Source: CAIWHR01 sp040007035 (lineage in GTDB: Bacteria; Pseudomonadota; Gammaproteobacteria; Burkholderiales; Casimicrobiaceae). From it: a stretch of 64,000 nt of DNA. A program made the position numbers and the translations under genes. Location: contig JBDTVU010000002.1 in the NCBI GenBank assembly GCA_040007035.1, positions 1-64,000 of the forward strand, written 5' to 3'. Under the pieces are notes generated by a model, which saw only the letters and a program-made list of their open reading frames with translations, made no database searches and was not told the DNA's origin. This document shows, piece after piece, positions 1 through 7,969 of this stretch. Each line of letters begins with the position of its first letter. Position 1 is the first letter of the stretch.

Positions 1-496
1 CCAGCATCGCGATCGCCGCCTCCGGCATGTTCGGGATGTACGCGGCGACGCGGTCACCGGCCCGGATCCCGAGCGCGTCGAGTGCCGCGCCGACGCGCGA
101 AACCTCGGCCACCAACGCTGCGTGCGACACTCGTCGGTCGGCCTTGTCCTCGTCGCGGAAGATCAGCGCGTCGCCGACGTCGTCCGCGGGTCGCCGCGTG
201 AGCAGGTTCTCGGCGAAATTGAGCCGGGCGTCGGGGAACCATCGCGCGCCCGGCATCCGGTCGCCGTCGACGAGTATCCGCTCGCCGCGCTCGCCGACGA
301 CGCCGGTAAAATCCCAAAGGGCGCGCCAGAACGCCTCCGGGTGCCCGATCGACCAGCGCCACAGCGCCTCGTAACCGGCGATTCCGGCGCCGAATTCGAT
401 GCCGGCCTGCGCGCCGATCGAGCGCGCGAACGCGGTGATGTTCGCCGTCTCGATCCGCTCGGGCGAGGGTTGCCAGAGCAGGGGCGTCGTCGTCAT
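1..496 (-). CDS. Acetoacetyl-CoA synthetase, N-terminal part (runs off left edge)
   Basis: Enzymes of this family activate acetoacetate (or a related short acid) to its CoA thioester with ATP, in the cytoplasm. The reverse-strand frame is open from an ATG at 496 to the window edge, about 165 residues. It begins MTTTPLLWQPSPERIETANI and continues with the substrate-tunnel region typical of acetoacetyl-CoA synthetases: FWRALWDFTGV, then GARWFPDARLNFAENLL, then RVAAYIPNMPEAAIAML. The adenylation motifs lie outside the window, so the catalytic core cannot be checked. It sits 10 bases downstream of a thioesterase on the same strand, which suggests an acyl-CoA or ketone-body operon. The family call is firm; the exact substrate is inferred. 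Confidence 0.85.
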   Translation of the reverse strand, partial: MTTTPLLWQPSPERIETANITAFARSIGAQAGIEFGAGIAGYEALWRWSIGHPEAFWRALWDFTGVVGERGERILVDGDRMPGARWFPDARLNFAENLLTRRPADDVGDALIFRDEDKADRRVSHAALVAEVSRVGAALDALGIRAGDRVAAYIPNMPEAAIAML

Positions 497-506
497 CGGC
501 GCACGC

Positions 507-962
507 TCAATCGAGGTCCGTCAGCGGGCCGGTGCGCGCCGCCGGTGCTGGCGCGGCGGCCGCGAACGGCGCCGTCACCGCGTCCGGCAATGGCGCCGAG
601 CGGCCGGTGGCGACGTCGATCCAGACAATTTTCGCCACGCCCTCGGCGTACTTCGTGCCGCCCATCATCAGGTCGTAGTGGCTGACGACGCTGCTGCGTC
701 CGACGTCGCAGAGATACATCCGGACCTCGACCTCGCCCGGATAGACGAGCGGCGTGAGGAACGTGCAGCTCGCGTTGACGATCACCAGGCCCGTGCTCTG
801 ATACGGCTGCGCGTCCGGATGCAGCGAATAGAGCCACTCGATCCGCGCCTGCTCCATGTAACGGAAGTAGACGGTGCTGTTGACGTGGCCGAGCGCGTCC
901 ATGTCGCCCCAGCGGATCGGCTGGCGCGAGGTGTGGACGAGGTGGCGCGGGTGCTGCGTCAT
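507..962 (-). CDS. Acyl-CoA thioesterase, 4HBT hot-dog family
   Basis: Predicted cytoplasmic thioesterase of about 151 residues that hydrolyses an acyl-CoA thioester. The hot-dog signature is visible near the N-terminus: WGDMDALGHVN, with the catalytic-type Asp, followed by YFRYMEQARIEWL. The frame stays open further upstream, but that extension is Arg-rich and overlaps the next gene, so the ATG at 962 (MTQHPRHLVH) is preferred. The last 25 residues are Ala/Pro-rich and probably disordered. It lies between a membrane Fe-S oxidoreductase (37 bases upstream) and acetoacetyl-CoA synthetase (10 bases downstream), consistent with acyl-CoA turnover. The substrate cannot be read from sequence. Confidence 0.85.
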   Translation of the reverse strand: MTQHPRHLVHTSRQPIRWGDMDALGHVNSTVYFRYMEQARIEWLYSLHPDAQPYQSTGLVIVNASCTFLTPLVYPGEVEVRMYLCDVGRSSVVSHYDLMMGGTKYAEGVAKIVWIDVATGRSAPLPDAVTAPFAAAAPAPAARTGPLTDLD

Positions 963-999
963 CGTTGTCTCCGGCGGGCGTCGTGCGCGCGGTGCGGCC

Positions 1000-3027
1000 T
1001 CAATGCGACGGCGCGGCGGCGCGCACCATCGCCGCCGCCACCAGCTCGGCGACGTCCTTCGTCGCGACGTCATCGCCGCGACCGACGGCCGACACGCCGT
1101 CGGCCATCATCACCGCGCAGTACGGGCACGCCGTCGCGATCAGCCGCGGTGCGAGCGGCAGCGCCTGCTCGACGCGGGTGACGTTGATCCGGCGGCCGAT
1201 CGACTCTTCCATCCACATCCGGCCGCCGCCGGCGCCGCAGCACATCGCCCGCTCCCGGTTCAACGCGAATTCTAGCGGTTCGTCGGTGGTGACGGCACGC
1301 AATATCGCCCGCGGCGCGTCGTACTCGCCGTTGTGGCGGCCGAGGTAGCACGGATCGTGCAGCGCGACGCGCTGGAACTGCCGGGTGACCTTGACCCGGC
1401 CTTCGGCGATGAGTTGCGCGATCAACTGTGTGTGATGGACGACATCAAAGCGGCCGCCGAACGCCGGATACTCGTTCTTGAGCGAATTGAACGCGTGCGG
1501 ATCGCAGGTGACGATGCGGGTGACGCCGAGGCCGTTCAGCGTCCCGGCGAGCGTCTTCGCCAGCGTCTGGAACAGCATCTCGTTGCCGGTGCGGCGCACG
1601 CACTCGCCGGTCGACGTCTCGGCGGCGCCGAGGATGCCGAACTTCACGCCAGCCTCCAGCAGGATCTCCGCGAACGCGCGTGCGATCCGCTGCCCGCGCG
1701 GATCGAACGATTCGGCCGATCCGACGTAGAACAGCCAGTCGAGCCCCTTCACGTCGGTTGGACTCGCGACCACCGGGACCGCGAGCCCCTTCGCCCAGTC
1801 GCCGCGGGTGTCAGCCGGCAATCCCCACGGATTGCTCTGCGATTCGTATGCCTCGAACACCGCCTTCAGCTCGTGCGGGAACTCGCCGTCCATCATCACC
1901 CGATGCTGCCGCAGCCGGTAGAAGCGCGGCAGGTGCTCCAGCTCGATCGGACAGGCGGCTTCGCAGTAGCCGCAGGTCGTGCACGCCCACAGCGTGTCCT
2001 CGCCGATCACGCCGGGAACGAGCGGCGGAAGCGCGTCCTCGGGGGGATTCGCCGCCAGCAGCGCATCGCGCTTGTCGACGAGGTGATGCTTGAGGTTGTC
2101 GTGAACCCATTTCTGGGACAGCGGCTTGCCGGTAAGAAATGTCGGGCACGCGTCCTTGCAGCGGCCGCACTCGGTGCAGGTGAACGCATCGAGGCCTTCC
2201 TTCCACGTCAGGTCCTTCGCCGTCTGCACGCCGACTCGGACTTCGGCCGCATCGGCGTCGTCGGCCATCAGCTTGTCCAGATCGACGGCAGGCACCACGT
2301 TGGCGGGCGTTCCGCGGCGGAAGTAAATCGTCGGCAGCGCCGTCACGATGTGGAAGTGCTCGCCCAGCGGCAGGATCACGAGGAACGCGAACACGACGAC
2401 GATCTGCGTCCAGTACGACAGGTGGTAGCCGACGGCCAGTGCCGCCGGCGTCAGCCCCGCCATCGCATCGGCGACGCGGCTCCCGGCGAACGCCCACGCG
2501 CGCTCGTGCGCGATCGCCGGATCGCTGCCGGCGAAGCGCGCAAAGCGGAAGCCGTCGAACAGGAGGTCGGTGATCATGATCGCGAGGATCAGACTCAGCA
2601 CCAGCAGCGCCTCCCGGTTCGGCTCGAGCCGCGCCGGCGGCCGCACGTAGCGACGCCAGAACGCGTAGGCGAGCGCGACCAGCACCAGGATCTCGACTGC
2701 GTCCTTGCCGGCGGTGAAGAGGTCGCCGACGATGCCCGGATAGACGAACGGCTCGTGATAGCCGATGACGATCAACTGCAGCTTGCGCGCGAGCAGGCAG
2801 AGGAAGCCGAGGAAGATCGCCGTGTGCATCAACCCGGGCTTCCAGTCGCGCCGGATCATCCGGTCCTGCAGGAAGCCGTTGACGACAACGGACTGCAGGC
2901 GATCGAGCGGACGGTCCCAGCGGGCGTCCGGCTGCAGCGCGGCGACGATGGCGAGCTTGCGCCACGTCAGCCAGCCGAATCCGGCGAATGCCACCAGCAT
3001 CAGCGCGGTGATTCCGAGGGGGCTCAT
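1000..3027 (-). CDS. Membrane-bound Fe-S oxidoreductase, heterodisulfide-reductase-like (EtfD-like)
   Basis: A 675-residue integral membrane electron carrier. The N-terminal 240 residues hold about five to six hydrophobic segments with histidines at their edges (GLMHTAIFLGF, VGYHLSYWTQ, LGEHFHIVT), resembling the NarI/heme b membrane domain. Two 4Fe-4S motifs follow, CTECGRCKDACP and CTTCGYCEAACP. The C-terminal half carries the CCG cysteine-rich elements (HDPCYLGRHN, AMCCGAGGGRMW, ATACPYCAVMM). This architecture matches the EtfD/HdrD-like family proposed to pass electrons from ETF to the quinone pool. It is transcribed divergently from ETF-QO with 118 bases between. A direct role with ETF is inference; another soluble donor is possible. 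Confidence 0.85.
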   Translation of the reverse strand: MSPLGITALMLVAFAGFGWLTWRKLAIVAALQPDARWDRPLDRLQSVVVNGFLQDRMIRRDWKPGLMHTAIFLGFLCLLARKLQLIVIGYHEPFVYPGIVGDLFTAGKDAVEILVLVALAYAFWRRYVRPPARLEPNREALLVLSLILAIMITDLLFDGFRFARFAGSDPAIAHERAWAFAGSRVADAMAGLTPAALAVGYHLSYWTQIVVVFAFLVILPLGEHFHIVTALPTIYFRRGTPANVVPAVDLDKLMADDADAAEVRVGVQTAKDLTWKEGLDAFTCTECGRCKDACPTFLTGKPLSQKWVHDNLKHHLVDKRDALLAANPPEDALPPLVPGVIGEDTLWACTTCGYCEAACPIELEHLPRFYRLRQHRVMMDGEFPHELKAVFEAYESQSNPWGLPADTRGDWAKGLAVPVVASPTDVKGLDWLFYVGSAESFDPRGQRIARAFAEILLEAGVKFGILGAAETSTGECVRRTGNEMLFQTLAKTLAGTLNGLGVTRIVTCDPHAFNSLKNEYPAFGGRFDVVHHTQLIAQLIAEGRVKVTRQFQRVALHDPCYLGRHNGEYDAPRAILRAVTTDEPLEFALNRERAMCCGAGGGRMWMEESIGRRINVTRVEQALPLAPRLIATACPYCAVMMADGVSAVGRGDDVATKDVAELVAAAMVRAAAPSH

Positions 3028-3092
3028 CGGGAGGTCGTGGCGGAAAGGGGAACGGGCCGCAGCCTGCGACCGGGCTTGCGCAGTAACCCGGC

Positions 3093-3098
3093 ATTATA
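3093..3098 (-). promoter_or_regulatory. Candidate -10 element for the Fe-S protein operon
   Basis: A perfect TATAAT (read on the minus strand, within AATTGTATAATGC) lies 66 bases upstream of the Fe-S protein ATG, in the 118-base divergent gap shared with ETF-QO. No convincing -35 is seen at normal spacing, so this may be a weak or activator-dependent sigma-70 promoter. The AT-rich patch stands out in a very GC-rich background. Confidence 0.35.
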
Positions 3099-3145
3099 CA
3101 ATTCGACGCTTGGCGCGGCCGAATGCGCCCCGCCGTCGCGAGAGG

Positions 3146-4798
3146 ATGCCGATCGTGGAACGCGAAGCAATGGAATACGACGTCGTGATCGTCGGCGGCG
3201 GACCCGCGGGCCTTTCGGCGGCCATCCGGATCAGGCAGCGCGCCGCCGAGGGCGGCAAGGACGTCAGCGTCGCGGTCCTCGAAAAGGGCTCGGAGCCCGG
3301 CGCGCACATTCTCTCGGGTGCGGTCATGGATCCGCGCGCGATCGACGAGCTCATTCCCGATTGGAAAGCGCGCGGTGCGCCGCTCACGACCAATGTCAGC
3401 GAAGACCGTTTCTACCTGCTGTCCGGGTCAAAGGCGTATTTCAATCCGCACTGGCTGCTGCCCGACTGCTTCATCAACGACGGTTACTACATCGTCAGCC
3501 TCGCCAACGTCGTGCGCTGGCTCGGCAAGCAGGCCGAAGAACTCGGCGTCGAAATCTTTTCCGGATTCCCGGCGGCCGAAGTGCTGTACGACGAGCGCGG
3601 CGCCGTGCGCGGCGTGGCCACCGGCAACATGGGGGTCGGCAAGGATGGCCAGCCGACGGCCAGCTTCCAGCCGGGCGTCGAACTCCTCGGCAAGTACACG
3701 CTGTTCGCCGAAGGCGCGCGCGGCCACCTCGGCAAGCAGGTGATAGCGCGCCATCGGTTGGACGACGGCCGCGATCCGCAGACTTGGGGCATCGGGATCA
3801 AGGAGGTCTGGCAGATCGACCCGGCAAAACACGTCCCCGGCCTGGTGCTGCACAGCGCCGGCTGGCCGCTGGACAATGCGACCTACGGCGGCGGCTTCAT
3901 GTATCACTTCGAGGACAATCAGGTGTCGCTCGGGCTCGTCGTCGGCCTCGGCTACGCCAATCCGTACCTCGAGCCGTTCCAGGAATTCCAGCGCTACAAG
4001 ACGCACCCGCTCATCCGCGACTTTCTTGCGGGCGGCAAGCGCGTCGCGTACGGCGCGCGGGCGATCAACGCCAGCGGCCTGCAATCGCTGCCGAAGCTCG
4101 CGTTCCCCGGCGGCGCGCTGGTCGGCTGCGATGCCGGCTTCCTCAACGCGCCGCGGATCAAGGGTTCGCACGCGGCGATCAAGACCGGCATGCTCGCCGG
4201 CGACGCCGCATTCGACGCGGTCGCCGCCGGGCGCGCGCACGACGAACTGGCGGCGTACCCGGCCGCGTTCGAAGCGAGCTGGCTCTACGACGAACTCCAT
4301 CGCGCGCGCAACTTCAAGCCGTATCTCGACCGCGGGCTACTGACGGGTGCGGTGCTATGGGGCATCGATCAACTGATCTTCCGTGGCAAGGCGCCGTGGA
4401 CGCTGCACCGGAAGGAACCCGATCACGCCAAGCTCCGGCCGGCCGCCGAGTGCGCGCCGATCGAGTACCCGAAACCGGACGGCGTGCTGACCTTCGACAA
4501 GTCGTCGTCGGTATACCTGTCGAACACCAACCACGAGGAGAACCAGCCGGCGCACCTGACGCTAAAGGACGCCGCCGTCCCGGTGTCGGTCAACCTCGCG
4601 CGCTACGCGGGTCCCGAGGCGCGCTACTGCCCGGCCGGCGTGTACGAGTTCCTCACCGATGCCGCCGGCGCATCGCGGCTGCAGATCAACTTCCAGAACT
4701 GCGTCCACTGCAAGACCTGCGACATCAAGGACCCGACGCAGAACATCGTGTGGGTCGCGCCGGAGGGCGGCGGCGGGCCGAACTATACGGTGATGTGA
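3146..4798 (+). CDS. Electron-transfer flavoprotein:ubiquinone oxidoreductase (ETF-QO)
   Basis: A 550-residue, full-length ETF dehydrogenase, a peripheral inner-membrane protein that takes electrons from reduced ETF and reduces ubiquinone. The N-terminal FAD Rossmann motif is VVIVGGGPAGLSAAIR. The middle has the ETF-QO GR-type sequences PGLVLHSAGWPLDN and GGGFMYHFEDNQVSLG. The C-terminal 4Fe-4S ligands are RYCPAGVYEF and NCVHCKTCDIKDPTQNIVW. The ATG at 3146 is preceded by GAGAGG; the frame is open further upstream, but that segment lies in the divergent gap and over the neighbouring gene. Its electron donor, EtfAB, is encoded 30 kb away in this window at 33.9-35.6 kb. Confidence 0.95.
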   Translation: MPIVEREAMEYDVVIVGGGPAGLSAAIRIRQRAAEGGKDVSVAVLEKGSEPGAHILSGAVMDPRAIDELIPDWKARGAPLTTNVSEDRFYLLSGSKAYFNPHWLLPDCFINDGYYIVSLANVVRWLGKQAEELGVEIFSGFPAAEVLYDERGAVRGVATGNMGVGKDGQPTASFQPGVELLGKYTLFAEGARGHLGKQVIARHRLDDGRDPQTWGIGIKEVWQIDPAKHVPGLVLHSAGWPLDNATYGGGFMYHFEDNQVSLGLVVGLGYANPYLEPFQEFQRYKTHPLIRDFLAGGKRVAYGARAINASGLQSLPKLAFPGGALVGCDAGFLNAPRIKGSHAAIKTGMLAGDAAFDAVAAGRAHDELAAYPAAFEASWLYDELHRARNFKPYLDRGLLTGAVLWGIDQLIFRGKAPWTLHRKEPDHAKLRPAAECAPIEYPKPDGVLTFDKSSSVYLSNTNHEENQPAHLTLKDAAVPVSVNLARYAGPEARYCPAGVYEFLTDAAGASRLQINFQNCVHCKTCDIKDPTQNIVWVAPEGGGGPNYTVM

Positions 4799-4926
4799 AG
4801 CCCGGCGTCCCGGGGCAACAGGCGTCGATGCTCGGGACACCGCCGGCCGATGCGCCGTGGAGTGGATACGCCGGTACCGACTGATGACGGCCCGTGTCGG
4901 GCGAACGGATCGTCCGCGCGACAAGC

Positions 4927-5451
4927 CTATTTCGGCTTTGCCTTGGCGGCGCGTTCGGCCTTGACGCTGCGCAAGACCGGGCCCCAGATCGGGTGACCGG
5001 CTTCGGCAGGTTCGAGGTCGAATTTGGGGTCCGCGTCCAATGCCTTCTGGAATTCGACGCGACACGACTTTTCCCGACCGGATACGCAGGTGATGAAGGC
5101 GAGGTACTTGTGCGCCGTGGCTTGGTCGCGCTTTGCCTCCAACCCGAGATCGAGCGCGGCCTGCAATTGCCGGGCGGAGGTCTTGTACTCGCCCTCCTCG
5201 TAGCTCTTGATGCCCCGGTCGAGCTCTTGCTGGCCCTTGGCTTGCGTCTGGACCCTGGGCGGTTGGGCCTTGGGCGGCACCACCGGCTCTTTCGCCGGTT
5301 CCGGCTGCCGCGTGCTCCTGGATGGAGCCACGTCCTTGGGCGGCTCGACGGGCTCCTGCACGATCGGTGCGGAGCAGCCCGCGCCTGTCAGCGCCAACAA
5401 CACGGCGACTGTCCACGCTTGGCTCAGGCAGTGAATCCGGATGGGGCTCAT
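4927..5451 (-). CDS. TssQ-family (T6SS-associated) lipoprotein with TPR-like fold
   Basis: A 174-residue predicted lipoprotein. The signal peptide ends in the lipobox LTGAGC with the lipidated Cys at residue 26; the next residues are Ser-Ala rather than Asp, so outer-membrane sorting is expected. A Pro-rich linker (about 30-70) is followed by a helical repeat region, with GIKSYEEGEYKTSARQLQAA and then HKYLAFITCVSGREKSCR and AEAGHPIWGPVLRSVK. The last two blocks match my recollection of the TssQ family found with type VI secretion loci. Its ATG overlaps the kinase stop codon (ATGA), so the two are translationally coupled. No T6SS structural gene is in the window, so its partner here is unknown. 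Confidence 0.75.
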   Translation of the reverse strand: MSPIRIHCLSQAWTVAVLLALTGAGCSAPIVQEPVEPPKDVAPSRSTRQPEPAKEPVVPPKAQPPRVQTQAKGQQELDRGIKSYEEGEYKTSARQLQAALDLGLEAKRDQATAHKYLAFITCVSGREKSCRVEFQKALDADPKFDLEPAEAGHPIWGPVLRSVKAERAAKAKPK

Positions 5452-6911
5452 TGAAACTTGTGCTTGATCTTGACGTAGGCGGCGGCGTCGAGGTTCACGG
5501 ATTGAACGTAGGGCTCGAACGTCGTGTTCCGAACTTCGATGGCATGTTTGCCCGGCGCGAGTCTGAGCTCGGTCAACGGCGGCGAGATGCCCGCTTTCTT
5601 ACCGTCGACATAGACCTCGCCCCATGGCGTCACCGCCAAAGCCAATCGCGCCATCGGCTGCACGACGGCGGGCGTCGGCTTGGCGACGGCAGGCGCACTT
5701 TCCAAGGCCGCCGGCAGGCTGGGCGCTGCGCGGTCCACCGGCTCGCCTTCCCGGCTTGGGAGTCCGGTAGCACCGGGTTTCGTGGCTGCCAGCTTCTCCG
5801 CTGTGCCGGTGTCTGCCACTTGGTCTGCGGCGGGTGGCACAGGATTCGTAGCGCGCATCGACAGCACGGCCCCGCCCACGATAACGACGACCAGCGCCGC
5901 GGACAAGCCATACATCACCAGTTTCCGCCGTTGCCAAAAGGCGGTGATATCAGCGGCCACCGTTCGCGATGAGGCGCCCTCCGGCGGTACGCCCGAGGTG
6001 GCCGAGCGCAGCGCCTCGGCCGGCTCGCCGCTGTCTCGGCGAGTTGCGCGACGCTCCAGCATGCGGGGCTCGTGCGGCACGACGCCCGCCAGCTGCAGAT
6101 CACGGAAATGTCGGAGATCCAGCGCCATCGCTTTCGCACTGGCGTACCGATCGTCCGGATTCTTGGCCATGGCTTTGGCAACGATGTAGTCGAACGCGGG
6201 CGCGATGCTGCTGATGCGAGTGGTGGGGGCAGCCGGCATCTCGTTGATGACCTGGTAGAAGACGGCGTCGAGATCGCCGCCGAAGAACGGCGGAAAGCCG
6301 GTCAGCAGCTCGTAGAGCACCGCGCCCAGCGAAAAGATGTCGGCGCGTCCATCGACCGGGCGTCCGATCACCTGTTCAGGCGACATGTATTTCGGCGACC
6401 CGAAGATGGTGCCAGCTAGCGTGCGCGACCCCGTCGGCAGGAGCGCAATGCCGAAATCGGTGATTTTGACCGACCCGTTGTCCAGCACCATGATGTTGGG
6501 CGGTTTGATGTCGCGGTGCACAACGCCGTGCTCGTGTGCGAACGCGAGTCCGTCTGCGACCTGCGTGACGATCTCGGCGATCTTTTCGGGCGGCAGCACG
6601 ACGCCCGAGTCGAGAATTTCCCGCAACGACAGGCCTTGCAGGAACTCCATTGCGATGTAGGCAACATCATCGCTCTTGCCCACGTCATGGATGGTGACGA
6701 TATTGGAATGATTCAGACGCCCGGCGGACTTGGCTTCGCGATAGAAGCGTTGTTCGAACGCTTCGGACTCCTCGCACGACAGGCCGAGGCCGACGGTCTT
6801 GAGGGCCACGATGCGATCGATCAGCGGGTCGCGCGCCTTGTAGACGACGCCCATCGCCCCGCGGCCGAGCTCCTCGATTATCTCGTAGCGACCCAGCTGG
6901 TCGAGCGGCAT
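5448..6911 (-). CDS. Transmembrane Ser/Thr protein kinase with C-terminal PEGA-like domain
   Basis: A 487-residue Hanks-type kinase. The kinase domain (about 9-275) has the glycine loop GRGAMGVVYK, the VALK lysine K38, catalytic HRDIKPPN (D134), DFG (D152) and the APE-like MSPEQ, so it should be active. One transmembrane helix (about 330-352) puts a Pro/Ala-rich linker and a PEGA-like beta domain (about 421-487, GEVYVDGKKAGISPPL) in the periplasm. This matches PpkA-type kinases of the threonine phosphorylation pathway. The lipoprotein is coupled directly downstream; a PP2C phosphatase and an FHA protein are divergent. The simplest reading is a kinase-phosphatase pair with the FHA protein as target or reader (inference). 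Confidence 0.9.
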   Translation of the reverse strand: MPLDQLGRYEIIEELGRGAMGVVYKARDPLIDRIVALKTVGLGLSCEESEAFEQRFYREAKSAGRLNHSNIVTIHDVGKSDDVAYIAMEFLQGLSLREILDSGVVLPPEKIAEIVTQVADGLAFAHEHGVVHRDIKPPNIMVLDNGSVKITDFGIALLPTGSRTLAGTIFGSPKYMSPEQVIGRPVDGRADIFSLGAVLYELLTGFPPFFGGDLDAVFYQVINEMPAAPTTRISSIAPAFDYIVAKAMAKNPDDRYASAKAMALDLRHFRDLQLAGVVPHEPRMLERRATRRDSGEPAEALRSATSGVPPEGASSRTVAADITAFWQRRKLVMYGLSAALVVVIVGGAVLSMRATNPVPPAADQVADTGTAEKLAATKPGATGLPSREGEPVDRAAPSLPAALESAPAVAKPTPAVVQPMARLALAVTPWGEVYVDGKKAGISPPLTELRLAPGKHAIEVRNTTFEPYVQSVNLDAAAYVKIKHKFQ

Positions 6912-6939
6912 ATGCGGCGACGCCTGTCTCTATCCCGAA

Positions 6940-6961
6940 CGCCCGCCCGGACGGGCGGGCG
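6940..6961. promoter_or_regulatory. Perfect 22-base palindrome between divergent kinase and phosphatase
   Basis: Two 10-base arms, CGCCCGCCCG and CGGGCGGGCG, are separated by GA. The site lies 29 bases upstream of the kinase ATG and about 175 bases upstream of the phosphatase ATG, in the 225-base shared promoter region. It could be an operator controlling both directions or a hairpin in the kinase 5' leader. GC-rich composition makes chance palindromes more likely, hence modest confidence. Nothing else clear is seen in this gap. Confidence 0.35.
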
Positions 6962-7136
6962 CGTGACGCGCAACGTTAGATTCCCGATCCGGCCCGGTCA
7001 AGGTCGTCGACGTGCATTCGCGGCACGGTCTGTGGCTCGATTCAGGGCCCGTCGGCATGGGATACTTCAATCCTCTGAGGCGTGGGCGGGCGTTAGCCGA
7101 TCCCAGGTTCGCGTTGCGCAGCCCAAAATCCACAGC

Positions 7137-7949
7137 ATGGCGCATAAATTCATCGCAATGGCAGCCGTAACGGACGTCGGCAACGTCCGCCAATTCAATG
7201 AGGACAGCATTGTGACCGACGCGGAATTGGGCGTGGCGGCCCTGGCCGACGGCATGGGCGGACACCGTGCCGGTGAGGTTGCAAGCCACATGGCGACGCA
7301 AATCATCTTGAGCGGCCTCCAGATCCGGGTCGCCCAGTTCCGATCGGGCGCAGGGCAGCCGTCCCCGTTGCGGGCAATCGACCAAAGCATAAATCGAGCC
7401 AACCAAGCAGTCTTCGACGCAGCGCAGCGGCAGGCAACGTACCACGGCATGGGAACCACGCTGGCGTTGGCTCTGTTCTACGACAATCGCATCGCTCTGG
7501 GACACATCGGCGACTCGCGCATTTACCGCCTCCGAAACGACGTCCTGCAGCTGCTCACGCGCGACGATTCGCTGCTCCGGGATCAGATCGAGCTCGGCCT
7601 CATTTCGGCCACGGATGCGGGCGCGTCGCACAACCGCAGCCTGGTGACCCGAGCGCTCGGCATCGAGCAGAGCATTCGCGCCCATCTGCGCGAGGACGAA
7701 GCTTCCCCCGGTGACATCTACGTGCTTTGTTCCGATGGCCTCAATGACCTGGTGGAGGATGCCGACATCGAGCTGATCGTCAGTGCGCTCAAGACGAATC
7801 TGCCGCTCGCCGCCACCCACCTGGTCCAGGCCGCCAAGGACAACGGCGGCTATGACAACGTTTCCGTGATCCTCGCCAAGATACTGAAGCCTTTTCCGGC
7901 GGCGAGCCACCGGCGATGGCTCGCTCGACTGTTCGGCTGGCTCGGCTGA
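7137..7949 (+). CDS. PP2C-family Ser/Thr protein phosphatase (PppA/Stp type)
   Basis: A 270-residue soluble metal-dependent phosphatase expected to reverse phosphorylation by the divergent kinase. The canonical PP2C motifs appear in order: DVGNVRQFNEDS, ALADGMGGHRAGE (metal-binding Asp), GTTLALAL with GHIGDSRIYR, LCSDGLNDLVED, and DNGGYDNVSVIL near the C-terminus. Length is normal for bacterial PP2C enzymes. The ATG at 7137 (MAHKFIAMAAVTD) is chosen because the motif block begins just after it; the open frame upstream runs through the promoter gap and antisense to the kinase. It is followed after 20 bases by the FHA gene, forming a two-gene unit. Confidence 0.93.
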   Translation: MAHKFIAMAAVTDVGNVRQFNEDSIVTDAELGVAALADGMGGHRAGEVASHMATQIILSGLQIRVAQFRSGAGQPSPLRAIDQSINRANQAVFDAAQRQATYHGMGTTLALALFYDNRIALGHIGDSRIYRLRNDVLQLLTRDDSLLRDQIELGLISATDAGASHNRSLVTRALGIEQSIRAHLREDEASPGDIYVLCSDGLNDLVEDADIELIVSALKTNLPLAATHLVQAAKDNGGYDNVSVILAKILKPFPAASHRRWLARLFGWLG

Positions 7950-7969
7950 GTGACGGGCCGGGATAGCCC

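Noticed and set aside
1333..4884. Very long open frame (over 1180 codons) on the plus strand opposite the Fe-S protein and running into ETF-QO in another frame
   Set aside because: Arg/Ala/Gly/Pro-rich translation without any recognisable motif; it is a by-product of high GC third positions opposite a real gene whose motifs are complete.
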